NCBI GenBank assembly: GCA_021737145.1
Contig: JAIPEN010000005.1
Location: 124,001 to 188,000 of the forward strand
Length of the DNA: 64,000 nucleotides
Origin: Desulfarculaceae bacterium
GTDB lineage: Bacteria; Desulfobacterota; Desulfarculia; Desulfarculales; Desulfarculaceae
Direction: 5' to 3'
A model generated the notes under the pieces. That model made no database searches. It was not told the DNA's origin and was given only the letters and a program-made list of their open reading frames with translations. Position 1 is the stretch's first letter, and every line of letters starts with the position of its first letter. A program made the translations under genes and the position numbers. Positions 32,858 through 40,701 of this stretch are shown in pieces.

Positions 32858-34792
32858 TCAGGCCCCGCTCTCGCCCGAGTAGCGCTGCAGGGCGAAATCC
32901 TGTAAGCGGCTGATCACCGAGAAGCTCTCCTTGAGCATCTTGCGCTGCACCCGGTTCAGGCTGGCCGGGTCCAACAGGGCGCTGGGGCGGTGGCCGTTGT
33001 TGTTCTCCAGGATGCGCGCGATCCTCAGCAGGGTCACGAAGCCGTAGGCCTCGCGCAGGTCCTCGGAGAAGTCCTCCTTGAGCAGGCCCAGGCGGGTCAC
33101 CGCGCCCAGGCGCTCCAGGGTGTTGGTCTGGCGCAGACGCTGGTCCAGGGCCATGATGCGCGCCGCCTGCACCACCGGGTCCAGGGCCGCCTCGTCCAGA
33201 TTGAGTTCGTCGGAGTATTGCCCCTCGGTGTCCACCACGAACTCGCGCAAAAAGCCCACCGGCGGCCGCAGTTGGGAAGCGGCCAGGCCCAGACGCCCCA
33301 GGAAGCCCCGGTGCTGGTCAAAGGCTGCGAAGAGCTTTTCCCACAGGGTTTCCACAAAGGCGGTCTCGGCATAGACCGCGCGCAGGTCGAAGTAGCCCAT
33401 CACCTGGGTGAGGGCCTCCGGCTCGGCCGAGGAGACCCAGGCCATGAAGGCCTCTTCCCACTGGCTCTCCGAGCGGCAGCAGGCGTGGGGGTCGGTCATC
33501 ACCGCGCCGGGGCGGCAGAAGAAGCCGCAGGCCTCCAGGCCCTGGCTTATGCCGGTGGTGAACTCCAAGAACCAGGAGCGCACCGCCGCCTCGCGCTCGG
33601 GCGGCACGTTGGCGTAGACCACCGCGTAGTCCTGGCTCATGGTCAGGGCCTGTTCCCGGCGACCGGCCCCGCCCAGGGCCAGCCAGGAGAATTGCACCGG
33701 GGCCCGGCCCTTGCCCTGGTGCTCCATGGTCCGCTGGGTGATCTTGAGCAGGCGCAGGATCAGGCGGTCGTTGAACTCGCCCAGCACGTCCTGCATGTAC
33801 TCCGCGCTGCCCCCCAGCCTGAGCAGGGTCTCCATGACCCGCTTCATGCGCCGGGGCATGGCCGCCAGATCCTCCAGCTTGCTGACCTTGGAGACCTCCT
33901 TCATCACCCCCACCGGCGAAGAGCCGGTGACCATGGTCAGGTCGTGGTCGCTGATCACCCCCACCAGGCGGGGGCCGTCGACCACGGCCAGGTGATGCAC
34001 CCCGTGGCGGGCCATCTCGATCATGGCCTCGAAGGCGAAGGCATTGGGGGCGATGGTCTTGACGAACGGGCTCATCACCTCGGCCACCGAGGTCTCGGCG
34101 CTGGCCCCCGCGGCCAACACCCGCACCCTGAGGTCGGTGTCGGTGAGGATGCCCAGGGGCGCGCCCCCGGGCTCGGTGATGATGATGGAGCCCACCCGGC
34201 GCTGGGTCATCAGGCGGGCCGCCGCCTTGACCGGGGTGGCCGGCAGGCAGGTGAGCACCTCCTTGCTCATCAACTCGGAGACCCGGCTGCCGGTCAGGGC
34301 CGCGTCCAGGCCCAGGGACTCGGTGCCGGTCATCTGCATGGTGTGGCGGTCGGCCGCCCGGCGCACCGCCTCGATGTTGCGCGACAGGCCGAAGGAGAAG
34401 TGGCGCCTGAAGACCGGGTTGCCCTCCACCAGCTCCCGGAAGGGCGCATCGGGCAGCATGAAGCTCAAGAGGTCTTCCTGGGCCTGCACCGTGAACAGGG
34501 CCAGCTCGCCCTGCAACAGGCTCAGGGAGCCGAAGGTGTCCCCCTCGCCCCGCACGTCCACCAGCAGTTCCTCGCCGGTCTCGCGGGGCAGGGTCACCCT
34601 CACCGATCCGTTCATGATCACGTAGAGATTCTTGGAAGGGGACTCCCCGGCCTGGATGATCACCTGACCACGGGGAAAGTAGGCCAACTCCATCAGGCCG
34701 ACGACGCGCTCCAACTCCTCGTCTTCCAAGGCGTCGAAGGGCACCACGGTCTTCAGGAAGTCCTTGATGCGGGGCAGAGGGAACTCGCCCAT
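32858..34792 (-). CDS. cNMP-binding/CBS/DUF294 signalling protein with degenerate transferase motif
   Basis: About 644 residues, paralogue of 27933-29861 with the same order: CAP_ED (about 10-120), paired CBS (about 160-285), DUF294, DUF294_C. The nucleotidyltransferase motif near residue 372 reads GGAGRREQALTMSQDYAVVY, where the paralogue has GSEGRREQTFRTDQDNGLLY; the first Asp of D-x-D is Ser, so catalysis is doubtful. ATG at 34792 is chosen because GAGGTGA lies just upstream. It leads the minus-strand set DUF294-exonuclease-acs-DUF294. Confidence 0.92.
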   Translation of the reverse strand: MGEFPLPRIKDFLKTVVPFDALEDEELERVVGLMELAYFPRGQVIIQAGESPSKNLYVIMNGSVRVTLPRETGEELLVDVRGEGDTFGSLSLLQGELALFTVQAQEDLLSFMLPDAPFRELVEGNPVFRRHFSFGLSRNIEAVRRAADRHTMQMTGTESLGLDAALTGSRVSELMSKEVLTCLPATPVKAAARLMTQRRVGSIIITEPGGAPLGILTDTDLRVRVLAAGASAETSVAEVMSPFVKTIAPNAFAFEAMIEMARHGVHHLAVVDGPRLVGVISDHDLTMVTGSSPVGVMKEVSKVSKLEDLAAMPRRMKRVMETLLRLGGSAEYMQDVLGEFNDRLILRLLKITQRTMEHQGKGRAPVQFSWLALGGAGRREQALTMSQDYAVVYANVPPEREAAVRSWFLEFTTGISQGLEACGFFCRPGAVMTDPHACCRSESQWEEAFMAWVSSAEPEALTQVMGYFDLRAVYAETAFVETLWEKLFAAFDQHRGFLGRLGLAASQLRPPVGFLREFVVDTEGQYSDELNLDEAALDPVVQAARIMALDQRLRQTNTLERLGAVTRLGLLKEDFSEDLREAYGFVTLLRIARILENNNGHRPSALLDPASLNRVQRKMLKESFSVISRLQDFALQRYSGESGA

Positions 34793-34995
34793 GTCACCTC
34801 GCCAAAAACAAACCCCCGGGACTCCACGCACCTGACCCCAGGTCGGGATTCACCCCACCCGGGCGGGGCCGGCCTTGTCTGGCCGGACCGGGCGCGCCGA
34901 GCCCGATAATTCAGAAATTCTAAAGGTATCCTATGAAATGCCGCCCCAGGCCGCCATGGGGGGAAACCCGTATTTTCCCGGGGGGAGTCCCTACC

Positions 34996-35916
34996 CTAGC
35001 TGAGCGGCAGCTCGGGTTGAAAAGGGGCCGGGTCCACGTGAACCACCACCTCGACCGCCTCTTTGACGTCCCCCAGCACGCAATGCTCCACTTCCTTGGC
35101 TATGTCGTGGCCCTGAACCACGCTGAGCCGCGAGTCCACCACGATGTGCAGCTGCATCTGATAGCGCCCCCCCACCGAGCGCACCTTGAGGTCATGCACC
35201 TCCATCACCCCGGGCACCCCCAGGGCGCAGGCCCGGATGTTGCCCACCACCTCCTGGCGGGGCGAGGTGTCGATCATCTCCTGAATGGTGCCCCACAGGA
35301 TCTGCACCCCGGCCTTGGCCACCAGGGCGGCCACCACCAGGGCGGCCCAGGAGTCCAGGCTGTGCCAGGCCGGGTTGATCAGGGTGCCGGCCACCCCCAC
35401 CAGCACCGCGATGGAGCTCAGGGCGTCGGAGCGGTGGTGCCAGGCATTGGCCACCACCGCCGCGCTGTTGATGCGCCGGCCCACGGCCACGGTGTAGCGG
35501 TAGAGACCCTCCTTGACCGCGATGGACACCACCGCCGCGGCCAGGGCCAGCCAGTTGGGATATTGGGCCCGGCCCGAGGTCAGGCGCCCGACGGCCTCCC
35601 AGCCGATGTAAACCGCTATGATTATGAGGATAAAAGCCACCACCTGGGCGGCGAGGGTCTCGATACGGCCGTGGCCGTAGGGGTGGCGGAGGTCCGGCTC
35701 GCTGCGCCCCAGCTTCAGCCCCACCAGCACCACCGCGTCGGAGACCAGGTCGCTGAGGGAATGGGCCGCGTCGGCCACCATGGCCGAGCTGTGCCCGAAG
35801 ACGCCGGCCAAAAACTTGCCCAGGGCCAGGACCAGGTTCGCCCCCAGCCCTATCCAGGTGACGCGCAGCCCGTCGCGGCTCTGGCTTTTTACAGTATCGT
35901 GCACCCCAACCCTCAC
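34996..35916 (-). CDS. Cation diffusion facilitator (CDF) metal exporter
   Basis: About 306 residues with six membrane helices. The metal site residues are in VADAAHSLSDLVSDA (helix 2, H-x3-D) and NAWHHRSDALSS (helix 5, HHxxD); DLRHPYGHGRIE is the conserved helix 3 approach. A cytoplasmic domain (about 215-300, VPGVMEVHDLKVRSVGGRYQMQLHIVVD) follows. The HSLSD/HHRSD pattern is seen in iron/manganese/zinc exporters (FieF/MamM-like); specificity is uncertain. The start is GTG at 35916 or GTG at 35904; both lie in a GGGTGAGGGTTGGGGTG context. Confidence 0.92.
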   Translation of the reverse strand: MRVGVHDTVKSQSRDGLRVTWIGLGANLVLALGKFLAGVFGHSSAMVADAAHSLSDLVSDAVVLVGLKLGRSEPDLRHPYGHGRIETLAAQVVAFILIIIAVYIGWEAVGRLTSGRAQYPNWLALAAAVVSIAVKEGLYRYTVAVGRRINSAAVVANAWHHRSDALSSIAVLVGVAGTLINPAWHSLDSWAALVVAALVAKAGVQILWGTIQEMIDTSPRQEVVGNIRACALGVPGVMEVHDLKVRSVGGRYQMQLHIVVDSRLSVVQGHDIAKEVEHCVLGDVKEAVEVVVHVDPAPFQPELPLS

Positions 35917-36067
35917 CCTTGAACCCCGGACCCATCCCGCCCGGTAGCCTCCATGCTATGTCCAACAGCCCCCGGAACACAACCGTCCCGCGCCCCCCCT
36001 TGCGTTGAACCGGCAGGCTGCCATAATGATATACAAACTTTAGCCAGTCATCCGCCCCGAGGAGCTT

Positions 36068-37990
36068 ATGGCCACCAAGAAGTCCCAAGCCCGTCCCCAA
36101 CCCTTCAGCCTGCTGACCCCTGACGACCTGTACCTGTTCAACCAGGGCAGCCACCAGGAGCTATACAACAAGCTGGGGGCCCACCTGGTGGAGGTGAAGG
36201 GCCAGGCCGGGGTGTATTTCGCGGTTTGGGCTCCCAACGCCCACATGGTGTTCGTCATGGGCGACTTCAACGGCTGGGACCAGCACAGCGCCCCCATGGA
36301 GCGCCGGGGCGACTCCGGCATATGGGAGGGCTTCGTGCCCGGAGTGGCCGCCGGGGCCCGCTACAAATATCACATCGAGTCGGACAACCTGGGCTACCAG
36401 GTGGACAAGGCCGATCCCCTGGCTTTTGCCGCCGAGGTGCCGCCGCTGACCGCCTCGCTGGTGGCCGACCCGGGCTACGACTGGGGCGACGGCCGGTGGA
36501 TGGCCGCCCGGGCCCAGGAAAACGCCCTGGACCAGCCCATGGCCATCTACGAAATGCACTCCACCTCCTGGCAGCGGGGCGCCGACGGCGAGGTGCTCGG
36601 CTACCGCGAGCTGGCCCCCCGCCTGGCCGATTACCTGGAGGAGATGGGCTACAGCCACGTGGAGTTCCTGCCGATCATGGAGCATCCTTTCGGCGGCTCC
36701 TGGGGCTATCAGACCACCGGCTATTTCGCGCCCACCGCCCGCCAGGGCTCGCCACAGGACTTCAAGTTCCTGGTGGACCATCTGCACCAGCGGGGCCTGG
36801 GGGTGATTTTGGACTGGGTGCCCAGCCACTTCCCCACCGACGGCCACGGCCTGGGCTTTTTCGACGGCACCCACCTCTACGAGCACGCCGACCCCCGCCA
36901 GGGCTTTCATCCGGACTGGCTCAGCGCCATCTTCAACTACGGCCGGGACGAGGTGCGTTCCTTTTTGCTTTCCAGCGCCATGTTCTGGCTCAAGGAGATG
37001 CACGCCGACGGCCTCAGGGTGGACGCGGTGGCCTCCATGCTTTACCTGGACTACTCCCGCAAGGACGGGGAGTGGATTCCCAACCAATACGGGGGCAACG
37101 AGAACCTGGAGGCCGTGGAGTTCCTCAAGCGGCTCAACCACGACACCTACGGGGCCAACCCGGGCATCGTGAACATCGCCGAGGAGTCCACCGCCTGGCC
37201 CATGGTCAGCCGCCCCACCTATCTGGGTGGCCTGGGCTTTGGCCTCAAGTGGGACATGGGCTGGATGCACGACACCCTGGCCTACTTTCAGCAGGACCCG
37301 GTGCACCGCAAGTATCACCACAACCAGCTCACCTTCCGCATGCTCTACGCCTTCACCGAAAACTTCGTGCTGGCGCTCAGCCACGACGAGGTGGTGCACG
37401 GCAAGGGCTCGCTGGTCAACAAGATGCCCGGCGACGACTGGCAGAAGTTCGCCAACCTGAGGCTGCTGCACTCCTACATGTACGCCCAGCCGGGCAAGAA
37501 GCTGTTGTTCATGGGCGGCGAGATCGCCCAGCGGGCCGAGTGGAACAACGAGGGCGCGTTGCAGTGGGACCTGCTCGAGTATGAGCCCCACCAGGGGGTG
37601 CAGAGCCTGGTCAAGGACCTCAACCGCCTATACCGCGAGCTGCCCGCCCTGCAGGTGGACCTGCACCCGGCCGGCTTCTCCTGGGTGGATTGCAACGACA
37701 ACCAGGCCAGCGTCATCTCCCTGCTGCGGCGCAACCCGGACCAGGACAAGGACCTGCTGGCCGTGTTCAACTTCACCCCGCTGCCCCGTCAGGGCTACCG
37801 GGTGGGAGTGGACCGCTCCGGCCCCTGGCAAGAGGTCTTCAACAGCGACGCCCCGGAATACGGCGGCTCCGGCGTGGGCAACGGCGGCATGGTCCAGGCC
37901 CAGGCCCGGGCCATGCACGGCCGCGCCAATTCCCTGGAGCTGACCCTGCCTCCCCTGGGCGCCCTGTTCCTCGTGCCGGCCGGGGACTGA
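36068..37990 (+). CDS. glgB: 1,4-alpha-glucan branching enzyme (GH13)
   Basis: 640 residues. An N-terminal CBM48 domain (about 35-140, [24 protein letters not shown]) precedes the GH13 barrel. The catalytic nucleophile is D319 in [15 protein letters not shown], the acid/base Glu lies in [10 protein letters not shown] (about 372), and the stabilising Asp is in [14 protein letters not shown]. An all-beta C-terminal domain closes the protein. It makes alpha-1,6 branches in glycogen. No other glycogen gene is adjacent. The ATG is preceded by GAGGAG. Confidence 0.96.
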   Translation: MATKKSQARPQPFSLLTPDDLYLFNQGSHQELYNKLGAHLVEVKGQAGVYFAVWAPNAHMVFVMGDFNGWDQHSAPMERRGDSGIWEGFVPGVAAGARYKYHIESDNLGYQVDKADPLAFAAEVPPLTASLVADPGYDWGDGRWMAARAQENALDQPMAIYEMHSTSWQRGADGEVLGYRELAPRLADYLEEMGYSHVEFLPIMEHPFGGSWGYQTTGYFAPTARQGSPQDFKFLVDHLHQRGLGVILDWVPSHFPTDGHGLGFFDGTHLYEHADPRQGFHPDWLSAIFNYGRDEVRSFLLSSAMFWLKEMHADGLRVDAVASMLYLDYSRKDGEWIPNQYGGNENLEAVEFLKRLNHDTYGANPGIVNIAEESTAWPMVSRPTYLGGLGFGLKWDMGWMHDTLAYFQQDPVHRKYHHNQLTFRMLYAFTENFVLALSHDEVVHGKGSLVNKMPGDDWQKFANLRLLHSYMYAQPGKKLLFMGGEIAQRAEWNNEGALQWDLLEYEPHQGVQSLVKDLNRLYRELPALQVDLHPAGFSWVDCNDNQASVISLLRRNPDQDKDLLAVFNFTPLPRQGYRVGVDRSGPWQEVFNSDAPEYGGSGVGNGGMVQAQARAMHGRANSLELTLPPLGALFLVPAGD

Positions 37991-37994
37991 CCCC

Positions 37995-39152
37995 TTGCCT
38001 TGGGCGAAGCGCGGCGCGGCCGGCCTGCAGGCCGCGGTGTTCGCCCTGGTGGCCTCGGCCATCACCTCGGTTTACATGACCCAACCAACCCTGCCCCTGC
38101 TCAGCCGGGAGTTCGGGGCCTCGGCCCCCCAAGCCTCCATGACCGTGTCCATGGTCATCCTGGGGGTGTGCCTGGCCAGCCTGCCCTTCGGGGTGCTGGC
38201 CGACCGCTGGCCGGTAAAGCCCATCATCGGCCTGGGCGGAGTGCTGGTGGCCGCCTGCCTCGTCGCCGGAGCCATGAGCCCCAGCCTGGGTTTCCTGGTG
38301 GGAGCCCGTTTCGTGCAGGGCCTGTTCGTGCCCGCCCTCACCTCCTGCCTGGCCGCCTACCTGGCCCGCAGCCTGCCTCCCCAACGCCTGGGGGTGGCCA
38401 TGGGGGCCTATGTCTCGGCCACGGTGGTGGGCGGGTTGAGCAGCCGCCTGTTGCCCGGCATCGTGCTGGGCGGCGACTGGCGGCTCTCCCTGGCGGCCGG
38501 GGCGGGGCTGGTGCTGGTGTTCACCCTGGCCGCCCTTTTCTGGCTGCCCGCCGAAAGCCCCCGGCCCCGCCGCCGGCCCAGCGACCTGAGCTACAAGGGC
38601 CTGCTCACCGCCTGGCCCACCCTGGCCCCCTATCTGGCCACCTTTGGCAGCATGTTCGCCTTTGGGGGCGTGTTCAACTACGTGACCTACCACCTGGCCG
38701 CGCCGCCCTACCTGGCCTCCACCGCCTTCATCAGCCTGATGTACCTCACCTACCTCATCGGGGTGATCGAGGGCCCCCTGGTGGGCCGCCTGGTGCGGCG
38801 CATCGGGGCGGGCCCCACCCTGACCCTGGGGGCCCTGGCCTTCATGGCCTCCCAGGCGGTGTGCCTGCTGCCCTCCCTGACCGGGGTGGTGCTGGGCCTG
38901 TGCCTGGTCTGCGCGGGGCACTTCATCATCCACGCCGGATCCCAGGGCATGCTCAACACCCGCCTGGCCGGCAGCCAGGGGCGGGCCAACAGCCTCTACG
39001 TGCTGGTCTACTACCTGGGGGGCTGGGCGGGAATCACCGCGGCCGGTCAGGGCTGGCTTTGGGCCGGCTGGACCGGGGTGATAGTCTTCAACTTGGTCGT
39101 ATTGCTCTTGCCCCTGATGGTGGGGCTGGTGGAAATAAAGAAGGGAGCCTGA
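37995..39152 (+). CDS. MFS exporter, YnfM/arabinose-efflux-like
   Basis: 385 residues, 12 predicted membrane helices. The loop 2-3 signature reads GVLADRWPVKPIIGLGG, and the N-terminal MTQPTLPLLSREFG is common in the YnfM-like drug/sugar efflux branch. The substrate is unknown. The TTG start at 37995 comes 4 nt after the glgB stop, with only a weak GGGGA upstream, so translation may be coupled to glgB. trmO begins 2 nt after its stop. Confidence 0.88.
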   Translation: MPWAKRGAAGLQAAVFALVASAITSVYMTQPTLPLLSREFGASAPQASMTVSMVILGVCLASLPFGVLADRWPVKPIIGLGGVLVAACLVAGAMSPSLGFLVGARFVQGLFVPALTSCLAAYLARSLPPQRLGVAMGAYVSATVVGGLSSRLLPGIVLGGDWRLSLAAGAGLVLVFTLAALFWLPAESPRPRRRPSDLSYKGLLTAWPTLAPYLATFGSMFAFGGVFNYVTYHLAAPPYLASTAFISLMYLTYLIGVIEGPLVGRLVRRIGAGPTLTLGALAFMASQAVCLLPSLTGVVLGLCLVCAGHFIIHAGSQGMLNTRLAGSQGRANSLYVLVYYLGGWAGITAAGQGWLWAGWTGVIVFNLVVLLLPLMVGLVEIKKGA

Positions 39153-39154
39153 AG

Positions 39155-39640
39155 TTGTCCGAGATCCTCTACACTCCCATCGGCGAGTTGCGCACCCCTT
39201 TCAGTGACCCCAAGGGCGCGCCCATCCAGCCCCGCGGCTCCGAGGACGCCCAAGGGCGGGCCGAGCTTTTGCCCGGGCTGGCCCCGGCCCTGGCCGACCT
39301 GGCGGGCTTTTCCCACGTGATACTCATCTACCACTGCCACCGGGCCGGGCCCTTCCAGCCGGTGGTAAAGCCCTTCCTGGACCCGGAGGCGCACGGCCTG
39401 TTCGCCACCCGGGCCCCGGCCCGCCCCAACCCCATCGGCCTGTCGGTGGTGGCCCTGGAGGGGGTGGAAGGCGCCACCCTGCTGCTTAGGGGAGTGGACA
39501 TGCTTGACCACACCCCCCTGCTGGACCTGAAGCCCTATGTGCCCGGATTCGACCACCCCCCGGGCCAGGTGCGCACCGGCTGGCTGCAAGGAAGGGCCGG
39601 CAAGGCGGACTCGGCCAAGGCGGACGACCGCTTTGCCTAG
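39155..39640 (+). CDS. trmO: tRNA (N6-threonylcarbamoyladenosine37-N6)-methyltransferase TrmO (TsaA family)
   Basis: 161 residues of the UPF0066/TsaA beta-barrel family: YTPIGELRTPFSDPKGAPIQPRG, HVILIYHCHRA, LFATRAPARPNPIGLSVVAL and VDMLDHTPLLDLKPYVPGFD. It uses SAM to methylate t6A37 of tRNAs decoding ACY codons. Some TsaA homologues act on other substrates, so the assignment is at family level. TTG at 39155 has AAGGGAG 7 nt upstream; no ATG is nearby. Confidence 0.9.
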   Translation: MSEILYTPIGELRTPFSDPKGAPIQPRGSEDAQGRAELLPGLAPALADLAGFSHVILIYHCHRAGPFQPVVKPFLDPEAHGLFATRAPARPNPIGLSVVALEGVEGATLLLRGVDMLDHTPLLDLKPYVPGFDHPPGQVRTGWLQGRAGKADSAKADDRFA

Positions 39641-39694
39641 GCAACGCGGCGCCTGCTAAACTGGGCCCACTCTTTGTCCCCTGCGAGGTCGGTA

Positions 39695-40426
39695 ATGCCC
39701 TTTGACGTAATGGAACAAAAAGCCGCGCGCCAGGCGCCACCCGAGGTGATCGAAAGCCTCAAGCGGGCCGCGGAACTGCCCCCCCTGCCCGATCGGCCCA
39801 TAAAAACGCCCTTTCTCAAGCGCTGCTTTGACATCGCCTTCTCGGGCCTGATCCTGGCGCTGACCCTGCCCCTGTTCGTGGCGGCCATGGTGGCCATCGC
39901 CCTGGAGAACCGCCTGCGGGGGCAAAAGGGACCCTTGTTCTATTTGGAGCCGCGCATATCCCAGGGACGTCAGTTCCACTTCCGCAAGTTCTTCATCTTC
40001 AAGCCAGAGGTGATCCAGCGCCTCAAGGACGAGGGCACCTTCATTCACACCAAGTTTTTGGAATGGGACGGGGTGAGCCTGACCAGGGTGGGACGCATCC
40101 TGCAACGGTCCTACCTGGACGAGCTGCCCCAGATGATCAACATCTTCGTGGGCGACATCAGCGTGGTGGGCCCCCGCCCGGTGAACCTGGAGGTTTACGA
40201 GGAAGCCCTGGAGCGCGGGGTGCTCAACTGGAAGGTGCTGCGCACCGGCATCACCGGCCCCTACCAATCGCTCAAGGGCCACGGCCTGACCCGCCAAGAC
40301 CAGTATCTGCTGGACCGCACCTACGTGGAGATGGTGCGCACCAAGCCGGGCAACGAGGTGCTGCGCGCGGACCTGAAAATGGTGGGCCGCACCTTTTTGG
40401 TCATGGCCCGCGCCCAGGGGCTCTAG
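39695..40426 (+). CDS. Bacterial sugar transferase (polyprenyl-phosphate glycosyl-1-phosphate transferase type)
   Basis: 243 residues. One hydrophobic segment (about 45-70, CFDIAFSGLILALTLPLFVAAM) is followed by the conserved catalytic core KRCFD, GPLFYLEPR, FHFRKFF, LPQMINIFVGDISVVGPRP and TGITGPYQS. It is a short, monotopic enzyme of the WbaP/PglC superfamily that starts O-antigen, capsule or exopolysaccharide units on undecaprenyl phosphate. ATG at 39695 (GAGG 6 nt upstream) is preferred over TTG at 39674. No other polysaccharide genes are nearby. Confidence 0.92.
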   Translation: MPFDVMEQKAARQAPPEVIESLKRAAELPPLPDRPIKTPFLKRCFDIAFSGLILALTLPLFVAAMVAIALENRLRGQKGPLFYLEPRISQGRQFHFRKFFIFKPEVIQRLKDEGTFIHTKFLEWDGVSLTRVGRILQRSYLDELPQMINIFVGDISVVGPRPVNLEVYEEALERGVLNWKVLRTGITGPYQSLKGHGLTRQDQYLLDRTYVEMVRTKPGNEVLRADLKMVGRTFLVMARAQGL

Positions 40427-40461
40427 CCTGCATGCTTCTTATGTTGTGATCAGAAAAAGGC

Positions 40462-40521
40462 AAGTCTTCGCGAATTGTGGATGATCTGACGTGAGACGGA
40501 AAAAGCGAAGCGCGAAGGCTT
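40462..40521. repeat. Imperfect inverted repeat next to copy C
   Basis: AAGTCTTCGCG (40462-40472) pairs with CGCGAAGGCTT (40511-40521) with one mismatch; the arms flank a 38-bp spacer. It lies in the convergent gap between the sugar transferase and asmA-like genes, 57 bp before copy C. It could be part of a longer mobile unit or a transcription terminator without U-tract. Confidence 0.5.
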
Positions 40522-40578
40522 TAGAGAATTAACCCATGCCTTTGTCCCCGCCTTCTCTGAGCACGATGCGCCGGTTAC

Positions 40579-40696
40579 GGCACAGCCAGCCGCAGGCAGA
40601 CAAGGCGTCTGGCGAGCGAGGACCGGAGGCGTAGGCGAACCTACGTCGAGGTCCGAGCGAGGCCAGCAACGCAGCATGCCGGTGGCTGGCGAAGCC
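40579..40696 (+). repeat. 118-bp palindromic intergenic repeat, copy C
   Basis: It runs from GGCACAGCCAGCC to GGCTGGCGAAGCC, the same length as copies A and B, with apical stem GCGTAG-gcgaac-CTACGT and outer arms that pair with two mismatches. It ends 5 bp before the stop codon of the convergent AsmA-family gene, mirroring the position of copy B. Confidence 0.88.
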
Positions 40697-40701
40697 GTTC
40701 T

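Noticed and set aside
38000..39154. Extension of trmO far upstream in its frame (open from 38000)
   Set aside because: The upstream part overlaps the MFS gene in another frame and has antisense-like composition; TTG at 39155 with its own SD gives the normal TrmO length.
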